A program made the translations under genes and the position numbers. This document shows positions 26,578 through 34,889 of a DNA stretch of 42,203 bases, piece after piece. Every line of letters begins with the position of its first letter. Within the stretch, counting starts at the first letter, position 1. Source of the DNA: Azovibrio sp. GTDB lineage: Bacteria > Pseudomonadota > Gammaproteobacteria > Burkholderiales > Rhodocyclaceae. The DNA lies in contig JAOAIO010000014.1 in the NCBI GenBank assembly GCA_026414665.1, positions 1-42,203 of the forward strand, in the 5' to 3' direction. The notes beneath the pieces are model-generated. The model was not told the origin of the DNA. It searched no databases and saw only the letters and a program-made list of their open reading frames with translations.

Positions 26578-27513
26578 ATGTTTGATCTGAACAAACTCGC
26601 ACAGGTCCGCCTGCTGGTGGTGGGGGACGTGATGCTCGACCGCTATTGGTTTGGCGAGGTGAGCCGCATTTCGCCCGAGGCGCCGGTGCCGGTGGTGAAG
26701 GTGGAGCGTCTGGAAGAGCGTCTAGGTGGCGCGGCCAACGTGGCGCGCAACATCGTGGCCTTGGGCGCGACCTGCACGTTGCTGTCGGTCGTCGGACCCG
26801 ACGAGGCTGGGCGCTGCTTGATGCGCCTGCTCGATGCCGAAGCGATCGATGCTGGCCTGCACGTCGATGCCGGCATCGATACCACGGTGAAGCTCCGCGT
26901 CATTGGTCGGCAGCAGCAGCTATTGCGCATCGATTTCGAGACTTCGCCTTCACATGAGGTGCTGCGCGCCAAATTGGCCGATTTCGAGCGTCGTGTCGCG
27001 GATTGCGATGCCGTCGTGCTGTCTGACTACGGCAAGGGCGGGCTGACCCACATCGCCGACATGATCCGCTTGGCGCAGGCGGCCGATAAGCCGGTGCTGG
27101 TCGATCCCAAGGGGGATGATTTTTCCAAATACGCCGGCGCGACGGCGATCACGCCCAACCGTAGCGAATTGCAAGCCGTAGTCGGGCGCTGGCGCTCCGA
27201 GGCCGAACTGGAAGAGAAGGCGCGGCGCTTGCGCGGCGAGCTCGGCCTCGAGGCGCTCCTCGTGACGCGTAGCGAGGAGGGCATGAGCCTGTTCGGCGAA
27301 GGTGAGACCTTGCACGAAGCGGCCGTGGCGCGGGAAGTGTTCGACGTCTCCGGCGCCGGCGATACCGTGATTGCCACCCTGGCCGCCATGCTCGCGGCAG
27401 GGGCCTCCTGGGCCGATGCCATCCACGTGGCCAATGTCGCCGCTGGCATTGTCGTGGGCAAGCTAGGGACTGCCGTAGCTACGCGCCAGGAGCTCCTGGC
27501 GGCATTAAAGTAA
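26578..27513 (+). CDS. hldA: D-glycero-beta-D-manno-heptose-7-phosphate kinase
   Basis: PfkB/ribokinase-family enzyme that phosphorylates heptose 7-phosphate at C1 for LPS inner-core heptose; 311 aa. Motifs are LVVGDVMLDRYWFGEVSRIS, the RLGGAANVARNIVALGA signature and the catalytic DVSGAGDTVIATLAAML near the C-terminus. It lacks the nucleotidyltransferase domain of bifunctional HldE, so a separate hldC (rfaE2) is expected elsewhere. It lies 12 bp before hldD. Confidence 0.95.
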   Translation: MFDLNKLAQVRLLVVGDVMLDRYWFGEVSRISPEAPVPVVKVERLEERLGGAANVARNIVALGATCTLLSVVGPDEAGRCLMRLLDAEAIDAGLHVDAGIDTTVKLRVIGRQQQLLRIDFETSPSHEVLRAKLADFERRVADCDAVVLSDYGKGGLTHIADMIRLAQAADKPVLVDPKGDDFSKYAGATAITPNRSELQAVVGRWRSEAELEEKARRLRGELGLEALLVTRSEEGMSLFGEGETLHEAAVAREVFDVSGAGDTVIATLAAMLAAGASWADAIHVANVAAGIVVGKLGTAVATRQELLAALK

Positions 27514-27525
27514 GGGAGAGTAGCC

Positions 27526-28518
27526 ATGTATATCGTCGTGACCGGGGCCGCGGGCTTCATCGGCTCTAACATCGTCAAGGCGCTGAACGAGCGCGGCATG
27601 ACCCGCATCATCGCCGTGGATAATCTGGCCAAGGCCGACAAGTTCAAAAATCTGGTCGATTGCGAAATTGCCGATTATCTGGACAAGGAAGACTTCATCC
27701 AGCGCATTCAGCACGGGCATTTCGACGGCGAGGTGGAGGCCGTCTTCCACGAAGGCGCCTGTTCCGACACCATGGAGACCGATGGGCGCTACATGATGGA
27801 GAACAACTACCGTTATTCCATGATTCTGCTCGATTGGTGTCTAGAGCAGGATGTGCAGTTCATCTATGCCTCTTCCGCCGCCACTTACGGGGGGGGCAGC
27901 GTGTTCAAGGAAGAGCGCCAGTACGAGGCGCCCTTGAATGTGTATGGCTATTCCAAATTTCTGTTTGACCAGATCGTGCGCCAACGCCTGCCTGAGGCAT
28001 CCTCCCAAATCGTCGGGCTGCGCTATTTCAACGTCTATGGCCCGCGGGAAAACCACAAAGGACGCATGGCATCCGTGGCTTGGCACCACTTCCAGCAGTT
28101 CAGGAGCGAGGGCAAGGTAAAGCTGTTCGAAGGCTCGCATGGTTATCCTGATGGCGGCCAGCAGCGTGACTTCGTCTATGTCGGGGATGTGACCAAGGTG
28201 AATCTGTTCTTCCTCGACCATCCAGAAAAGTCCGGCATCTTCAATCTTGGCACCGGTCGGGCTCAGAGCTTCAACGATGTGGCCTTGGCCACGGTCAACG
28301 GCTGCCGCGCGTTGGCGGGTGAGGCGCCGTTGACGCTGGCCGAGATCAGGGCGCGTGGCCTGCTCGAATACGTGACCTTCCCCGAGGCGCTGAAAGGAAA
28401 ATACCAGGCTTTCACGCAGGCCGACCTCACGCGCTTGCGGGCGGCCGGCTATACCGCACCGTTCGCCAGCGTGGAAGAGGGGGTGACCGAATACGTTCAA
28501 TGGCTGGCACGCGCATGA
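27526..28518 (+). CDS. hldD: ADP-L-glycero-D-manno-heptose 6-epimerase
   Basis: Last step in making the LPS core heptose donor; NADP-dependent extended SDR, 330 aa. Seen are the Rossmann motif [13 protein letters not shown], the family segment [18 protein letters not shown], the [10 protein letters not shown] active-site Tyr-Lys, and [27 protein letters not shown] precedes the ATG. It overlaps cysM by four bases. Confidence 0.97.
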   Translation: MYIVVTGAAGFIGSNIVKALNERGMTRIIAVDNLAKADKFKNLVDCEIADYLDKEDFIQRIQHGHFDGEVEAVFHEGACSDTMETDGRYMMENNYRYSMILLDWCLEQDVQFIYASSAATYGGGSVFKEERQYEAPLNVYGYSKFLFDQIVRQRLPEASSQIVGLRYFNVYGPRENHKGRMASVAWHHFQQFRSEGKVKLFEGSHGYPDGGQQRDFVYVGDVTKVNLFFLDHPEKSGIFNLGTGRAQSFNDVALATVNGCRALAGEAPLTLAEIRARGLLEYVTFPEALKGKYQAFTQADLTRLRAAGYTAPFASVEEGVTEYVQWLARA

Positions 28519-29435
28519 CTACGCTTAATCGACCTGTTTTTAAGACCCTCGAGGATTTTGTCGGCAATACGCCGCTCGTGCAGTTGCAGCGCCTGCCAGG
28601 ACCGGAAAACGCGGCACGCAACAACGCCATCCTGGTCAAGCTCGAGGGCAACAACCCTGCCGGATCGGTCAAGGACCGGCCGGCGCTGTCTATGATTCGC
28701 CAGGCCGAAGCCCGAGGCGAGATCAAGCCCGGCGACACGCTGATCGAAGCGACTTCCGGCAATACCGGCATCGCGCTCGCCATGGTGGCGGCCATGCGCG
28801 GCTATCGGATGATTCTGGTCATGCCGGAAAACCAGAGTGTCGAGCGGCGCCAGTCGATGCGGGCCTACGGCGCCGAGCTGGTGCTCACGCCGAAGGAGGG
28901 CGGCATGGAGCTCGCCCGGGATGTGGCCGAGAAGCTGCGTGCCGAAGGCAAGGGCATCATCCTCGACCAGTTCGCCAATCCGGACAATCCACTGGCGCAC
29001 GTGCAAGGCACGGGACCGGAAATCTGGCGCGACACCGCCGGCAGCATCACGCATTTCGTGTCGAGCATGGGGACAACCGGCACGATCATGGGCACATCGC
29101 GCTACCTCAAGGCGCAGAACCCGGCCATTCAGGTGATCGGCTGCCAGCCGGAAGAGGGGAGCCAGATCCCCGGCATTCGCAAGTGGCCGGAAGCCTATCT
29201 GCCGAAAATCTACGAGCGCCAGTGGGTCGATCGGCTCGAGTACGTCTCCCAGGCCGATGCCGAGGAGATGACCCGGCGCCTGGCGCGTGAGGAGGGTATC
29301 TTCGCCGGCATCTCTTCCGGCGGGGCGCTTAGCGTGGCGCTACGCATCGCCGCTCAGCTCGACAATGCGGTGATCGTCGCCATCGTCTGCGACCGCGGCG
29401 ACCGCTATCTGTCGACCGGCGTGTTTCCGGCCTGA
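28515..29435 (+). CDS. cysM: Cysteine synthase B (O-acetylserine sulfhydrylase)
   Basis: PLP enzyme forming cysteine from O-acetylserine and sulfide or thiosulfate; 306 aa. The PLP lysine is in [16 protein letters not shown]; others are [22 protein letters not shown] and [12 protein letters not shown]. The lack of a long C-terminal lid and the [10 protein letters not shown] signature favour CysM over CysK. The start at 28515 uses the ATGA overlap with hldD. Its stop overlaps the next gene (TGATG). Confidence 0.94.
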   Translation: MTTLNRPVFKTLEDFVGNTPLVQLQRLPGPENAARNNAILVKLEGNNPAGSVKDRPALSMIRQAEARGEIKPGDTLIEATSGNTGIALAMVAAMRGYRMILVMPENQSVERRQSMRAYGAELVLTPKEGGMELARDVAEKLRAEGKGIILDQFANPDNPLAHVQGTGPEIWRDTAGSITHFVSSMGTTGTIMGTSRYLKAQNPAIQVIGCQPEEGSQIPGIRKWPEAYLPKIYERQWVDRLEYVSQADAEEMTRRLAREEGIFAGISSGGALSVALRIAAQLDNAVIVAIVCDRGDRYLSTGVFPA

Positions 29436-30259
29436 TGCTCGGCATGGTTCCCATTTTAGTCTTCGACATCGAAACCATCCCCGACGTGGCGGGCTTGCGC
29501 CGCTTGCATGGTCTCGATTCGGTGTTGTCTGACGCCGAGGTGGCCGAACTGGCCTTCCAACAGCGTCGCGCTCTGGCTGGCCATGACTTTTTACCGCTAC
29601 ATCTACAACGGGTCGTGACGATTTCCTGCGTGTTGCGCACGCGGGAGGGCCTCAAAGTCTGGTCTCTAGCCGCCCCGGCCCTGTCGGAAGCCGAGATCAT
29701 CCAGCGTTTCTTCGACGGCATCGAGAAATTTACGCCCCAGATCGTGTCCTGGAACGGCGGCGGCTTTGATTTGCCGGTTTTGCACTACCGCGCGCTCATC
29801 CATGGGGTGAGCGCGCCGCGCTATTGGGACTTGGGCGATGGTAACTATGCCGACTCCCGCGACTTCAAGTGGAACAACTACATCAGCCGCTATCACACGC
29901 GCCATCTCGATTTGATGGACCTGCTCGCGCTCTACCAGCCGCGCGCCAATGCGCCTTTGGATGAGCTAGCCAAGCTCATGGGCTTTCCCGGCAAGCTGGG
30001 CATGGACGGCGGCAAGGTCTGGGAGGCTTGGCAGGCCGGCCAGGCCGACGCAATTCGCAACTATTGCGAAACCGACGTGGTGAATACCTATCTCGTCTTC
30101 AACCGCTTTCGCTTGCTGCGCGGCGAGCAGGATCTGGCAGCGGCCAAGGCCGAAGAAGCCTTCGTACGGGCCGAGCTTACCCGGCTGGATCTGCCGCATT
30201 GGCGTGAATACCTGGCAGCTTGGACCGGCGAAGCGGCGCCTTGGGAGCGGCGTGAGTGA
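29435..30259 (+). CDS. PolB-like 3'-5' exonuclease
   Basis: 274-aa DnaQ/DEDD-fold protein of the family described as predicted 3'-5' exonuclease related to the PolB proofreading domain. Exo I is VFDIETIPD (Asp11, Glu13), Exo II is SWNGGGFDLPVLHYRAL, and Exo III is RNYCETDVVNTYLVF, so the four acidic metal ligands appear present. No polymerase domain is attached. Its cellular role is not established. Its start overlaps the cysM stop; ATG at 29444 is an alternative. The 120 bp after it contain nothing recognisable until the nfeD ribosome-binding site AAGGAGG. Confidence 0.88.
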   Translation: MLGMVPILVFDIETIPDVAGLRRLHGLDSVLSDAEVAELAFQQRRALAGHDFLPLHLQRVVTISCVLRTREGLKVWSLAAPALSEAEIIQRFFDGIEKFTPQIVSWNGGGFDLPVLHYRALIHGVSAPRYWDLGDGNYADSRDFKWNNYISRYHTRHLDLMDLLALYQPRANAPLDELAKLMGFPGKLGMDGGKVWEAWQAGQADAIRNYCETDVVNTYLVFNRFRLLRGEQDLAAAKAEEAFVRAELTRLDLPHWREYLAAWTGEAAPWERRE

Positions 30260-30379
30260 ATCCATGGCAAGGCGCGTGGCGCGAGTGAGGCACGTTCGCT
30301 GGACGCGGGAGCGCAGCGCGCGTAACGTAGTCATTCGGCGGCGCGGGTCGTATATTCGGGCAGCCCCAAGGAGGATGCG

Positions 30380-30790
30380 ATGTGGACCTGGCTGATACTG
30401 GCCGGCATATTGCTGGCGCTGGAAATGCTCACCGGCACCCTGGCCTTGCTGTTTGCCGGCAGTGGCGCGCTCGCGGCTGCGGCGCTGGCCTACGCAATGC
30501 CCGATAGTCTGACGTGGCAGATAGCCGTTTTTGCCCTAGCCACGATGAGTGGCACGCTATGGGCCTGGCGCCGGTTTCTCCATCGCAGCTCAGGCGGCGG
30601 CGATACGGAGCTGGTCGGACAGAGCGTCGTGGCGGTGACTCCCGCCGATGCTTTGGGACAGTTGCGGGTCAGGTACCGCGGTAGCGAGTGGCCAGCGCGG
30701 CTCGCCGCCACCGGATCGGTGGAAACCGGAGAAACCCTGGTGCTGCTCGCCCAGGAAGGCTCGTTTTTGGTGGTAGGTAAGCGCAGCTAA
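30380..30790 (+). CDS. NfeD-like membrane protein
   Basis: 136-aa short NfeD protein with two to three N-terminal membrane helices (about 3-22, 25-45, 48-68) and a C-terminal OB-fold (GQSVVAVTPADALGQLRVRY, ending LVLLAQEGSFLVVGKRS). Such proteins are regularly paired with SPFH/stomatin proteins and may modulate them or membrane microdomains. It is preceded by AAGGAGG and followed 12 bp later by the SPFH gene. Confidence 0.88.
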   Translation: MWTWLILAGILLALEMLTGTLALLFAGSGALAAAALAYAMPDSLTWQIAVFALATMSGTLWAWRRFLHRSSGGGDTELVGQSVVAVTPADALGQLRVRYRGSEWPARLAATGSVETGETLVLLAQEGSFLVVGKRS

Positions 30791-30802
30791 GGAGGGTTGA
30801 AC

Positions 30803-31729
30803 ATGGATGGTTTCTTTTTTTCGCTGGTGCTGGGGGTAGTGGCCTTGGTGTTCGTCGCTAAGGCCGTGCAAGTGGTGCCGCAACAGTCCGCCTACGTCGT
30901 CGAGCGGCTTGGCCGTTACCATGAGACGCTGATGGCAGGCTTGCACTTCCTCGTGCCGATGATCGACCGAGTGGCCTATCGTCATTCGCTCAAGGAGGTG
31001 CCTTACGATGTCGATCCACAGGTCTGCATCACCCGCGACAATACCCAGGTGCAGATCGACGGCATCCTTTACTACCAAGTCACCGACCCGCGCCAAGCCT
31101 CCTATGGCACGTCGGATTTCGAGCTTGCGATCGAGCAGTTGGCCAAGACCGCGTTGCGTTCCGAGGCGGGCAAGCGCGATTTAGATCGGCTGCTGGAAGA
31201 CCGGGAGACTATCAACCGCACCGTGGTTGCAGCCCTGGACGAAGCCAGTCTGACTTGGGGCGTCAAGGTCTTGCGCTACGAGATCAAAGACATCGTGCCG
31301 CCCGATTCCGTGCTGCGGGCGATGCAGCTGCAAATCACGGCGGAACGCGAAAAGCGCGCCAAAATCGCCGAATCCGAAGGCGAGCGCCAGAAGGAGATCA
31401 ATCTTGCCGAGGGCGAGAAGCAGGCGGCCATCGCGATGTCCGAAGGTGAGATGACCGCGGCCATCAACAAGGCGCGCGGCGAGGCGGAAGCCGTGCGACT
31501 CGTGGCCGAAGCCACTGCCGATGCCATTCGCCAGGTGGCAGCCGCGATCAGTAGCCCCGGTGGCATGGAAGCGGTCAATCTCAAAGTGGCCGAGCAATAT
31601 GTCGGGGCATTCGCCAATATCGCCAAGCAGGGTACGACGCTGATCGTGCCCGGCAACATGGCCGATATGTCCTCTCTCGTGGCCACAGCGCTCAAGGTCG
31701 TCAAATCCGAGGGCCAGGCCAAGGCCTGA
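30803..31729 (+). CDS. SPFH/stomatin-family protein (QmcA-like)
   Basis: 308-aa membrane-anchored protein with one N-terminal helix (about 3-22), an SPFH/band-7 domain (VVPQQSAYVVERLGRYHETL; PYDVDPQVCITRDNTQVQID) and a long charged coiled coil (about 175-240) rich in EGER/EGEK repeats. Stomatins form ring-like oligomers that scaffold membrane proteases and other complexes. The start at 30803 is supported by GGAGG seven bases upstream. It forms an operon with the NfeD gene. Confidence 0.93.
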   Translation: MDGFFFSLVLGVVALVFVAKAVQVVPQQSAYVVERLGRYHETLMAGLHFLVPMIDRVAYRHSLKEVPYDVDPQVCITRDNTQVQIDGILYYQVTDPRQASYGTSDFELAIEQLAKTALRSEAGKRDLDRLLEDRETINRTVVAALDEASLTWGVKVLRYEIKDIVPPDSVLRAMQLQITAEREKRAKIAESEGERQKEINLAEGEKQAAIAMSEGEMTAAINKARGEAEAVRLVAEATADAIRQVAAAISSPGGMEAVNLKVAEQYVGAFANIAKQGTTLIVPGNMADMSSLVATALKVVKSEGQAKA

Positions 31730-31788
31730 TCATCCCGAAAACGCAATCGGCCGGTAAGGACCGGTTTGGGGGCGCGAGAATGCCGTTA

Positions 31789-31896
31789 CCGTGAAAGTCG
31801 GCAAGCCGCCTGCGCGGCTGCTTTTTTCTTGTGGGGCAGGAGGGTAGCGCGCCGCTTTCATGTTCAGCCGTGCACGGGCCGATCATGCTGGCTTAG
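31789..31896 (-). repeat. Dispersed intergenic repeat, copy B
   Basis: 108 bp between the converging SPFH and fnr genes. It shares CCGTGAAAGTCG, CTTGTGGGG, GCGCGCCGCTTTCATGTTCA and CGATCATGCTGG.TTAG with copies A and C. The TTA at 31893-31895 is the fnr stop codon. This copy also contains a rho-independent terminator not conserved in the others. Confidence 0.85.
31804..31827 (+). terminator. Rho-independent terminator after the SPFH gene
   Basis: AGCCGC-CTGC-GCGGCT followed by GC and TTTTTT; a 6-bp GC-rich stem on the plus strand inside repeat B. A smaller hairpin CCGGT-AAGG-ACCGG with TTT lies at 31751-31767. Confidence 0.7.
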
Positions 31897-32636
31897 TGGC
31901 TGTGATGGCTCATGATCTGCTTCAAGCCGGGAATGTCGAGGATGCGGATGTGTTTTTGCTGCACGGCGATCAAGCCTTCTTCCTGAAAGCGGGAGAAGGC
32001 GCGCGACACGGTTTCGAGCTTGAGACCCAGATAGCTGCCGATTTCCTCGCGGGTCATGCGTAGATTGAATTCGGAGTGAGAGAAGCCACGGGCGGTAAAG
32101 CGTTGTGACAGGTTGAGCAAGAATGCGGCCAGTCGTTCCTCGGCGCGCATGGTGCCAAGCAGCATCATGACGCCGTGGTCGCGCACGATCTCGCGGCTCA
32201 TGACCTTGTGGAAATGGTGCTGCAAGGCCTGAATCTCACGTGAGAGTTGTTCGAGGCGGGAGAAGGGAATGTAGCAGACCTCGCTGTCTTCCAAGGCGAC
32301 GGCATTGCAAGAATGATGTTCCGTGCTGATGCCATCGAGCCCAAGCAGTTCGCCGGCCATTTGGAAGCCTGTGACCTGGTCGCGGCCGTCCTCGAGTAGC
32401 ACATCGGTTTTGAAGAAGCCGGAGCGGATGGCGAAGATGGACTCGAAGGGCTGGCCGGCGCGGTAGAGATGCTCGCCTCGCTTGACCCGCTTCCTGACAT
32501 TGATGAGCTCGTCGAGCCGGGCCATTTCTTCCTCGGAAAGGCCAAAGGGCAGGCACAGCTCACGCAGATTGCAGTTCGAGCAGGCGGTCTTGATGACCGG
32601 GATGGAGAGTTCCTTGGCTACCGGGCTCAGGGACAT
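31893..32636 (-). CDS. fnr: Fumarate/nitrate reduction regulator FNR (CRP/FNR family)
   Basis: Oxygen-sensing transcription factor, 247 aa. The [4Fe-4S] ligands are all present: Cys19, Cys22 and Cys28 in ACSNCNLRELCLP and Cys121 in EVCYIPF. A cyclic-nucleotide-type sensory domain (about 40-160) and an HTH_Crp domain follow, with recognition helix LKLETVSRAFSRF containing the E-xx-SR residues that read TTGAT half-sites. It therefore should dimerise without oxygen and bind TTGAT-N4-ATCAA sites. One such site lies 33 bp upstream of its own start, shared with divergent hemN. Its stop codon lies in dispersed repeat B. Confidence 0.97.
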   Translation of the reverse strand: MSLSPVAKELSIPVIKTACSNCNLRELCLPFGLSEEEMARLDELINVRKRVKRGEHLYRAGQPFESIFAIRSGFFKTDVLLEDGRDQVTGFQMAGELLGLDGISTEHHSCNAVALEDSEVCYIPFSRLEQLSREIQALQHHFHKVMSREIVRDHGVMMLLGTMRAEERLAAFLLNLSQRFTARGFSHSEFNLRMTREEIGSYLGLKLETVSRAFSRFQEEGLIAVQQKHIRILDIPGLKQIMSHHSH

Positions 32637-32668
32637 CGATTTTCCTCGTCACGCCGTTATCGGGGGGT

Positions 32669-32682
32669 TTGATCCATGTCAA
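32669..32682. promoter_or_regulatory. FNR box between fnr and hemN
   Basis: TTGATCCATGTCAA matches the FNR consensus TTGAT-N4-ATCAA at 9 of 10 positions. Its centre (32675.5) is 41.5 bp before the start predicted from the -10 CATAAT at 32705-32710, the spacing of a class II FNR-activated promoter for hemN. It also lies close upstream of fnr, so autoregulation is likely. Confidence 0.85.
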
Positions 32683-32704
32683 CCGCAGCGGGCTGGCTTG
32701 CAAA

Positions 32705-32710
32705 CATAAT
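32705..32710 (+). promoter_or_regulatory. hemN -10 element
   Basis: CATAAT (5 of 6 to consensus) is placed so that transcription would begin near 32717, 41.5 bp from the FNR-box centre. No independent -35 is needed in class II activation. Confidence 0.6.
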
Positions 32711-32738
32711 CCGCACAACCTTAAGGCCCTGTGTTTCA

Positions 32739-34133
32739 ATGAATTTCTCTACTGCCAATCTGGTTTTCGACCCTCAGATCATTCGCCGTTTCGACGTGAA
32801 TGGTCCCCGCTACACGTCTTACCCCACCGCAGACCGTTTCGTGGAGGCTTTTGGCGCCGAGGCCGCCAAACTATGGCTGGGTAAGCGCAATATCGGCGGC
32901 ATTAGCCGACCGCTGTCATTATACTTCCACATCCCTTTCTGCAACACCATCTGCTATTACTGCGCCTGCAACAAGATCATTACCAAGGATCATGGGCGTA
33001 GCGCCAAGTATTTGAAATACATGGAAAAAGAGCTTGCCCTCCAGAGCGCTTGCTTAGATGGCGAGCACGAGGTGATGCAATTGCACTGGGGCGGCGGCAC
33101 ACCTACTTTTCTGTCACATGCCGAGATGCGTCAGTTGATGGCGGCTACCCGCCGCCATTTCACTTTGGTGGAAGGCGGAGAATTTTCCATCGAGGTGGAC
33201 CCCCGCAAGGTGGATGACGCCACCGTGGCCCTGCTGGGAGAGCTGGGCTTTAACCGCATGAGCGTCGGGGTGCAGGACTTCGATGAGGCCGTGCAGCGCG
33301 CCATCAACCGCATTCAGAGCGAAGCCGAGACAGCGAGTGTCATCCGTGCCGCTCGCGCCAATGGTTTCAAATCGATTTCGATCGATTTGATCTATGGGTT
33401 GCCCAAGCAAACCGTGATGGGCTTCAACCGCACTCTGGAGCGGGTCATCGCCATGGATCCAGACCGGCTTTCAATCTATAACTACGCTCACCTGCCTAGC
33501 CTATTCAAGCCCCAGCGTCGCATTGCCGAAGCAGACATGCCCACGGCGGATACCCGTTTGCAGATTCTCGCCTTGGCCATCAAAAAGCTTACCGATGCCG
33601 GTTACGTTTATATCGGCATGGACCATTTCGCCAAGCCCGATGACGAGTTGGCCGTGGCCCAGCGCCAGGGCCGCCTGCACCGCAATTTCCAGGGCTATTC
33701 CACCCATGCGGACTGCGACATGCTGGCCTTTGGCATTTCTTCGATCAGCAAGGTAGGGCCGACGTACTACCAGAACGTCAAGACCCTCGACGACTATTAC
33801 GACCGGCTCGATGCGCAGATCCTGCCGGTGTTTCGCGGCATCGAGTTAAATGCCGACGATATTCTGCGGCGGGCCATCATCCAGGCTTTGATGTGCCATT
33901 TCGAGCTGTCCATCGAATCCATCGAGAGCGCGCATCTGATCGACTTCAAGAAGTACTTCGCTTCCGAACTGGAGGACCTGAAGGAGATGCAGGCGGCCGG
34001 CCTCGTGAAGGTGGACGATGAGTGGATCACCGTCGAGCCGCCGGGACGGATGTTGGTGCGTGCCATTTCCATGGTGTTCGACCGCTATTTACGCGCCGAT
34101 CGGCAGCGCACGCGCTATTCGAAAGTCATCTGA
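32739..34133 (+). CDS. hemN: Oxygen-independent coproporphyrinogen III oxidase
   Basis: Radical-SAM enzyme for anaerobic heme synthesis, 464 aa. The cluster motif FCNTICYYCACNK gives Cys68, Cys72 and Cys75, with the extra Cys77 typical of true HemN. Also LHWGGGTPTFLS, EIDPR-type EVDPRKVDDATVALLGELG, and YIGMDHFAKPDDELAVAQRQ. The HemN C-terminal domain is complete, which distinguishes it from HemW. The ATG at 32739 (MNFSTANLVFDPQIIRRFD) is preferred; upstream in-frame starts would lie within the promoter. Its FNR box predicts anaerobic induction. Confidence 0.97.
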   Translation: MNFSTANLVFDPQIIRRFDVNGPRYTSYPTADRFVEAFGAEAAKLWLGKRNIGGISRPLSLYFHIPFCNTICYYCACNKIITKDHGRSAKYLKYMEKELALQSACLDGEHEVMQLHWGGGTPTFLSHAEMRQLMAATRRHFTLVEGGEFSIEVDPRKVDDATVALLGELGFNRMSVGVQDFDEAVQRAINRIQSEAETASVIRAARANGFKSISIDLIYGLPKQTVMGFNRTLERVIAMDPDRLSIYNYAHLPSLFKPQRRIAEADMPTADTRLQILALAIKKLTDAGYVYIGMDHFAKPDDELAVAQRQGRLHRNFQGYSTHADCDMLAFGISSISKVGPTYYQNVKTLDDYYDRLDAQILPVFRGIELNADDILRRAIIQALMCHFELSIESIESAHLIDFKKYFASELEDLKEMQAAGLVKVDDEWITVEPPGRMLVRAISMVFDRYLRADRQRTRYSKVI

Positions 34134-34210
34134 TTTTTCTTGTCGCCGCACGCAGGGGCCGGGCTTCCGGCCCTTTTCGCTCGCGGCGAGTGGTGTTTTG
34201 CGAGGTTCTT

Positions 34211-34882
34211 ATGCCCGAATCCGTTTTTCTTGCCCTATTTTTGGTCGGTCTGTTGGGAGGGAGCCACTGCGTCGGCATGTGCGGCGGCATCGTCGGCGCC
34301 TTGTCGCTGGGTGGGCCGCAGCGTTTTACCCTGCATTTGGCCTACAACCTGGGACGCATCTTGTCTTATGGGCTGGCTGGGGCGTTAGTGGGGGCGCTGG
34401 GTGCGGGCAGCATGGCGCTCGCGGAACAATTGCCCTTGCGTCTGGTCTTGATGGTATTCGCCAACTTGATGCTGGTGGCGCTGGGGTTTTACCTGCTTGG
34501 CGCCACCCGGGCTTTGGCCGTGACCGAGCAGATCGGACAAAAACTGTGGCGCCGCATTCAGCCCTTCGGCAAGCGATTCTTGCCAGTGCGCAGCGTGGCG
34601 CAAGCCTTTCCGCTCGGCCTGCTGTGGGGCTGGCTGCCTTGCGGTTTGGTCTATAGCGCGCTCGCCACGGCCCTGGGGGCGGGCTCAGCGCTCGCCGGCG
34701 CCTTGCAAATGCTGGCTTTTGGCCTGGGTACGCTGCCTAACTTGCTGCTCGCCGGCCTCTTGCTGGCTCGTTTCCGTGATTGGGCGCAAAAGCCGTGGGT
34801 GCGGGGCCTAGCCGGGTTGTCGATTTTGCTTTTCGGCCTTTATGGACTGTATGGCGCGCTCGATTTGAGTCTGCGCCCTTGA
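34211..34882 (+). CDS. TauE/SafE-like (urease-accessory-type) membrane protein
   Basis: 223-aa polytopic protein of the sulfite exporter TauE/SafE family, heavy-metal branch, with about six membrane helices. Conserved [16 protein letters not shown] (residues about 15-30) and [15 protein letters not shown] place Cys residues in membrane helices, a pattern seen in DsbD-like and CcoH-like metal or redox transporters. Its place between FNR-regulated hemN and a copper ATPase resembles clusters near cbb3 oxidase assembly genes in other proteobacteria. A role in copper handling is inferred. Eight bases separate it from copA. Confidence 0.8.
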   Translation: MPESVFLALFLVGLLGGSHCVGMCGGIVGALSLGGPQRFTLHLAYNLGRILSYGLAGALVGALGAGSMALAEQLPLRLVLMVFANLMLVALGFYLLGATRALAVTEQIGQKLWRRIQPFGKRFLPVRSVAQAFPLGLLWGWLPCGLVYSALATALGAGSALAGALQMLAFGLGTLPNLLLAGLLLARFRDWAQKPWVRGLAGLSILLFGLYGLYGALDLSLRP

Positions 34883-34889
34883 GACGAAC

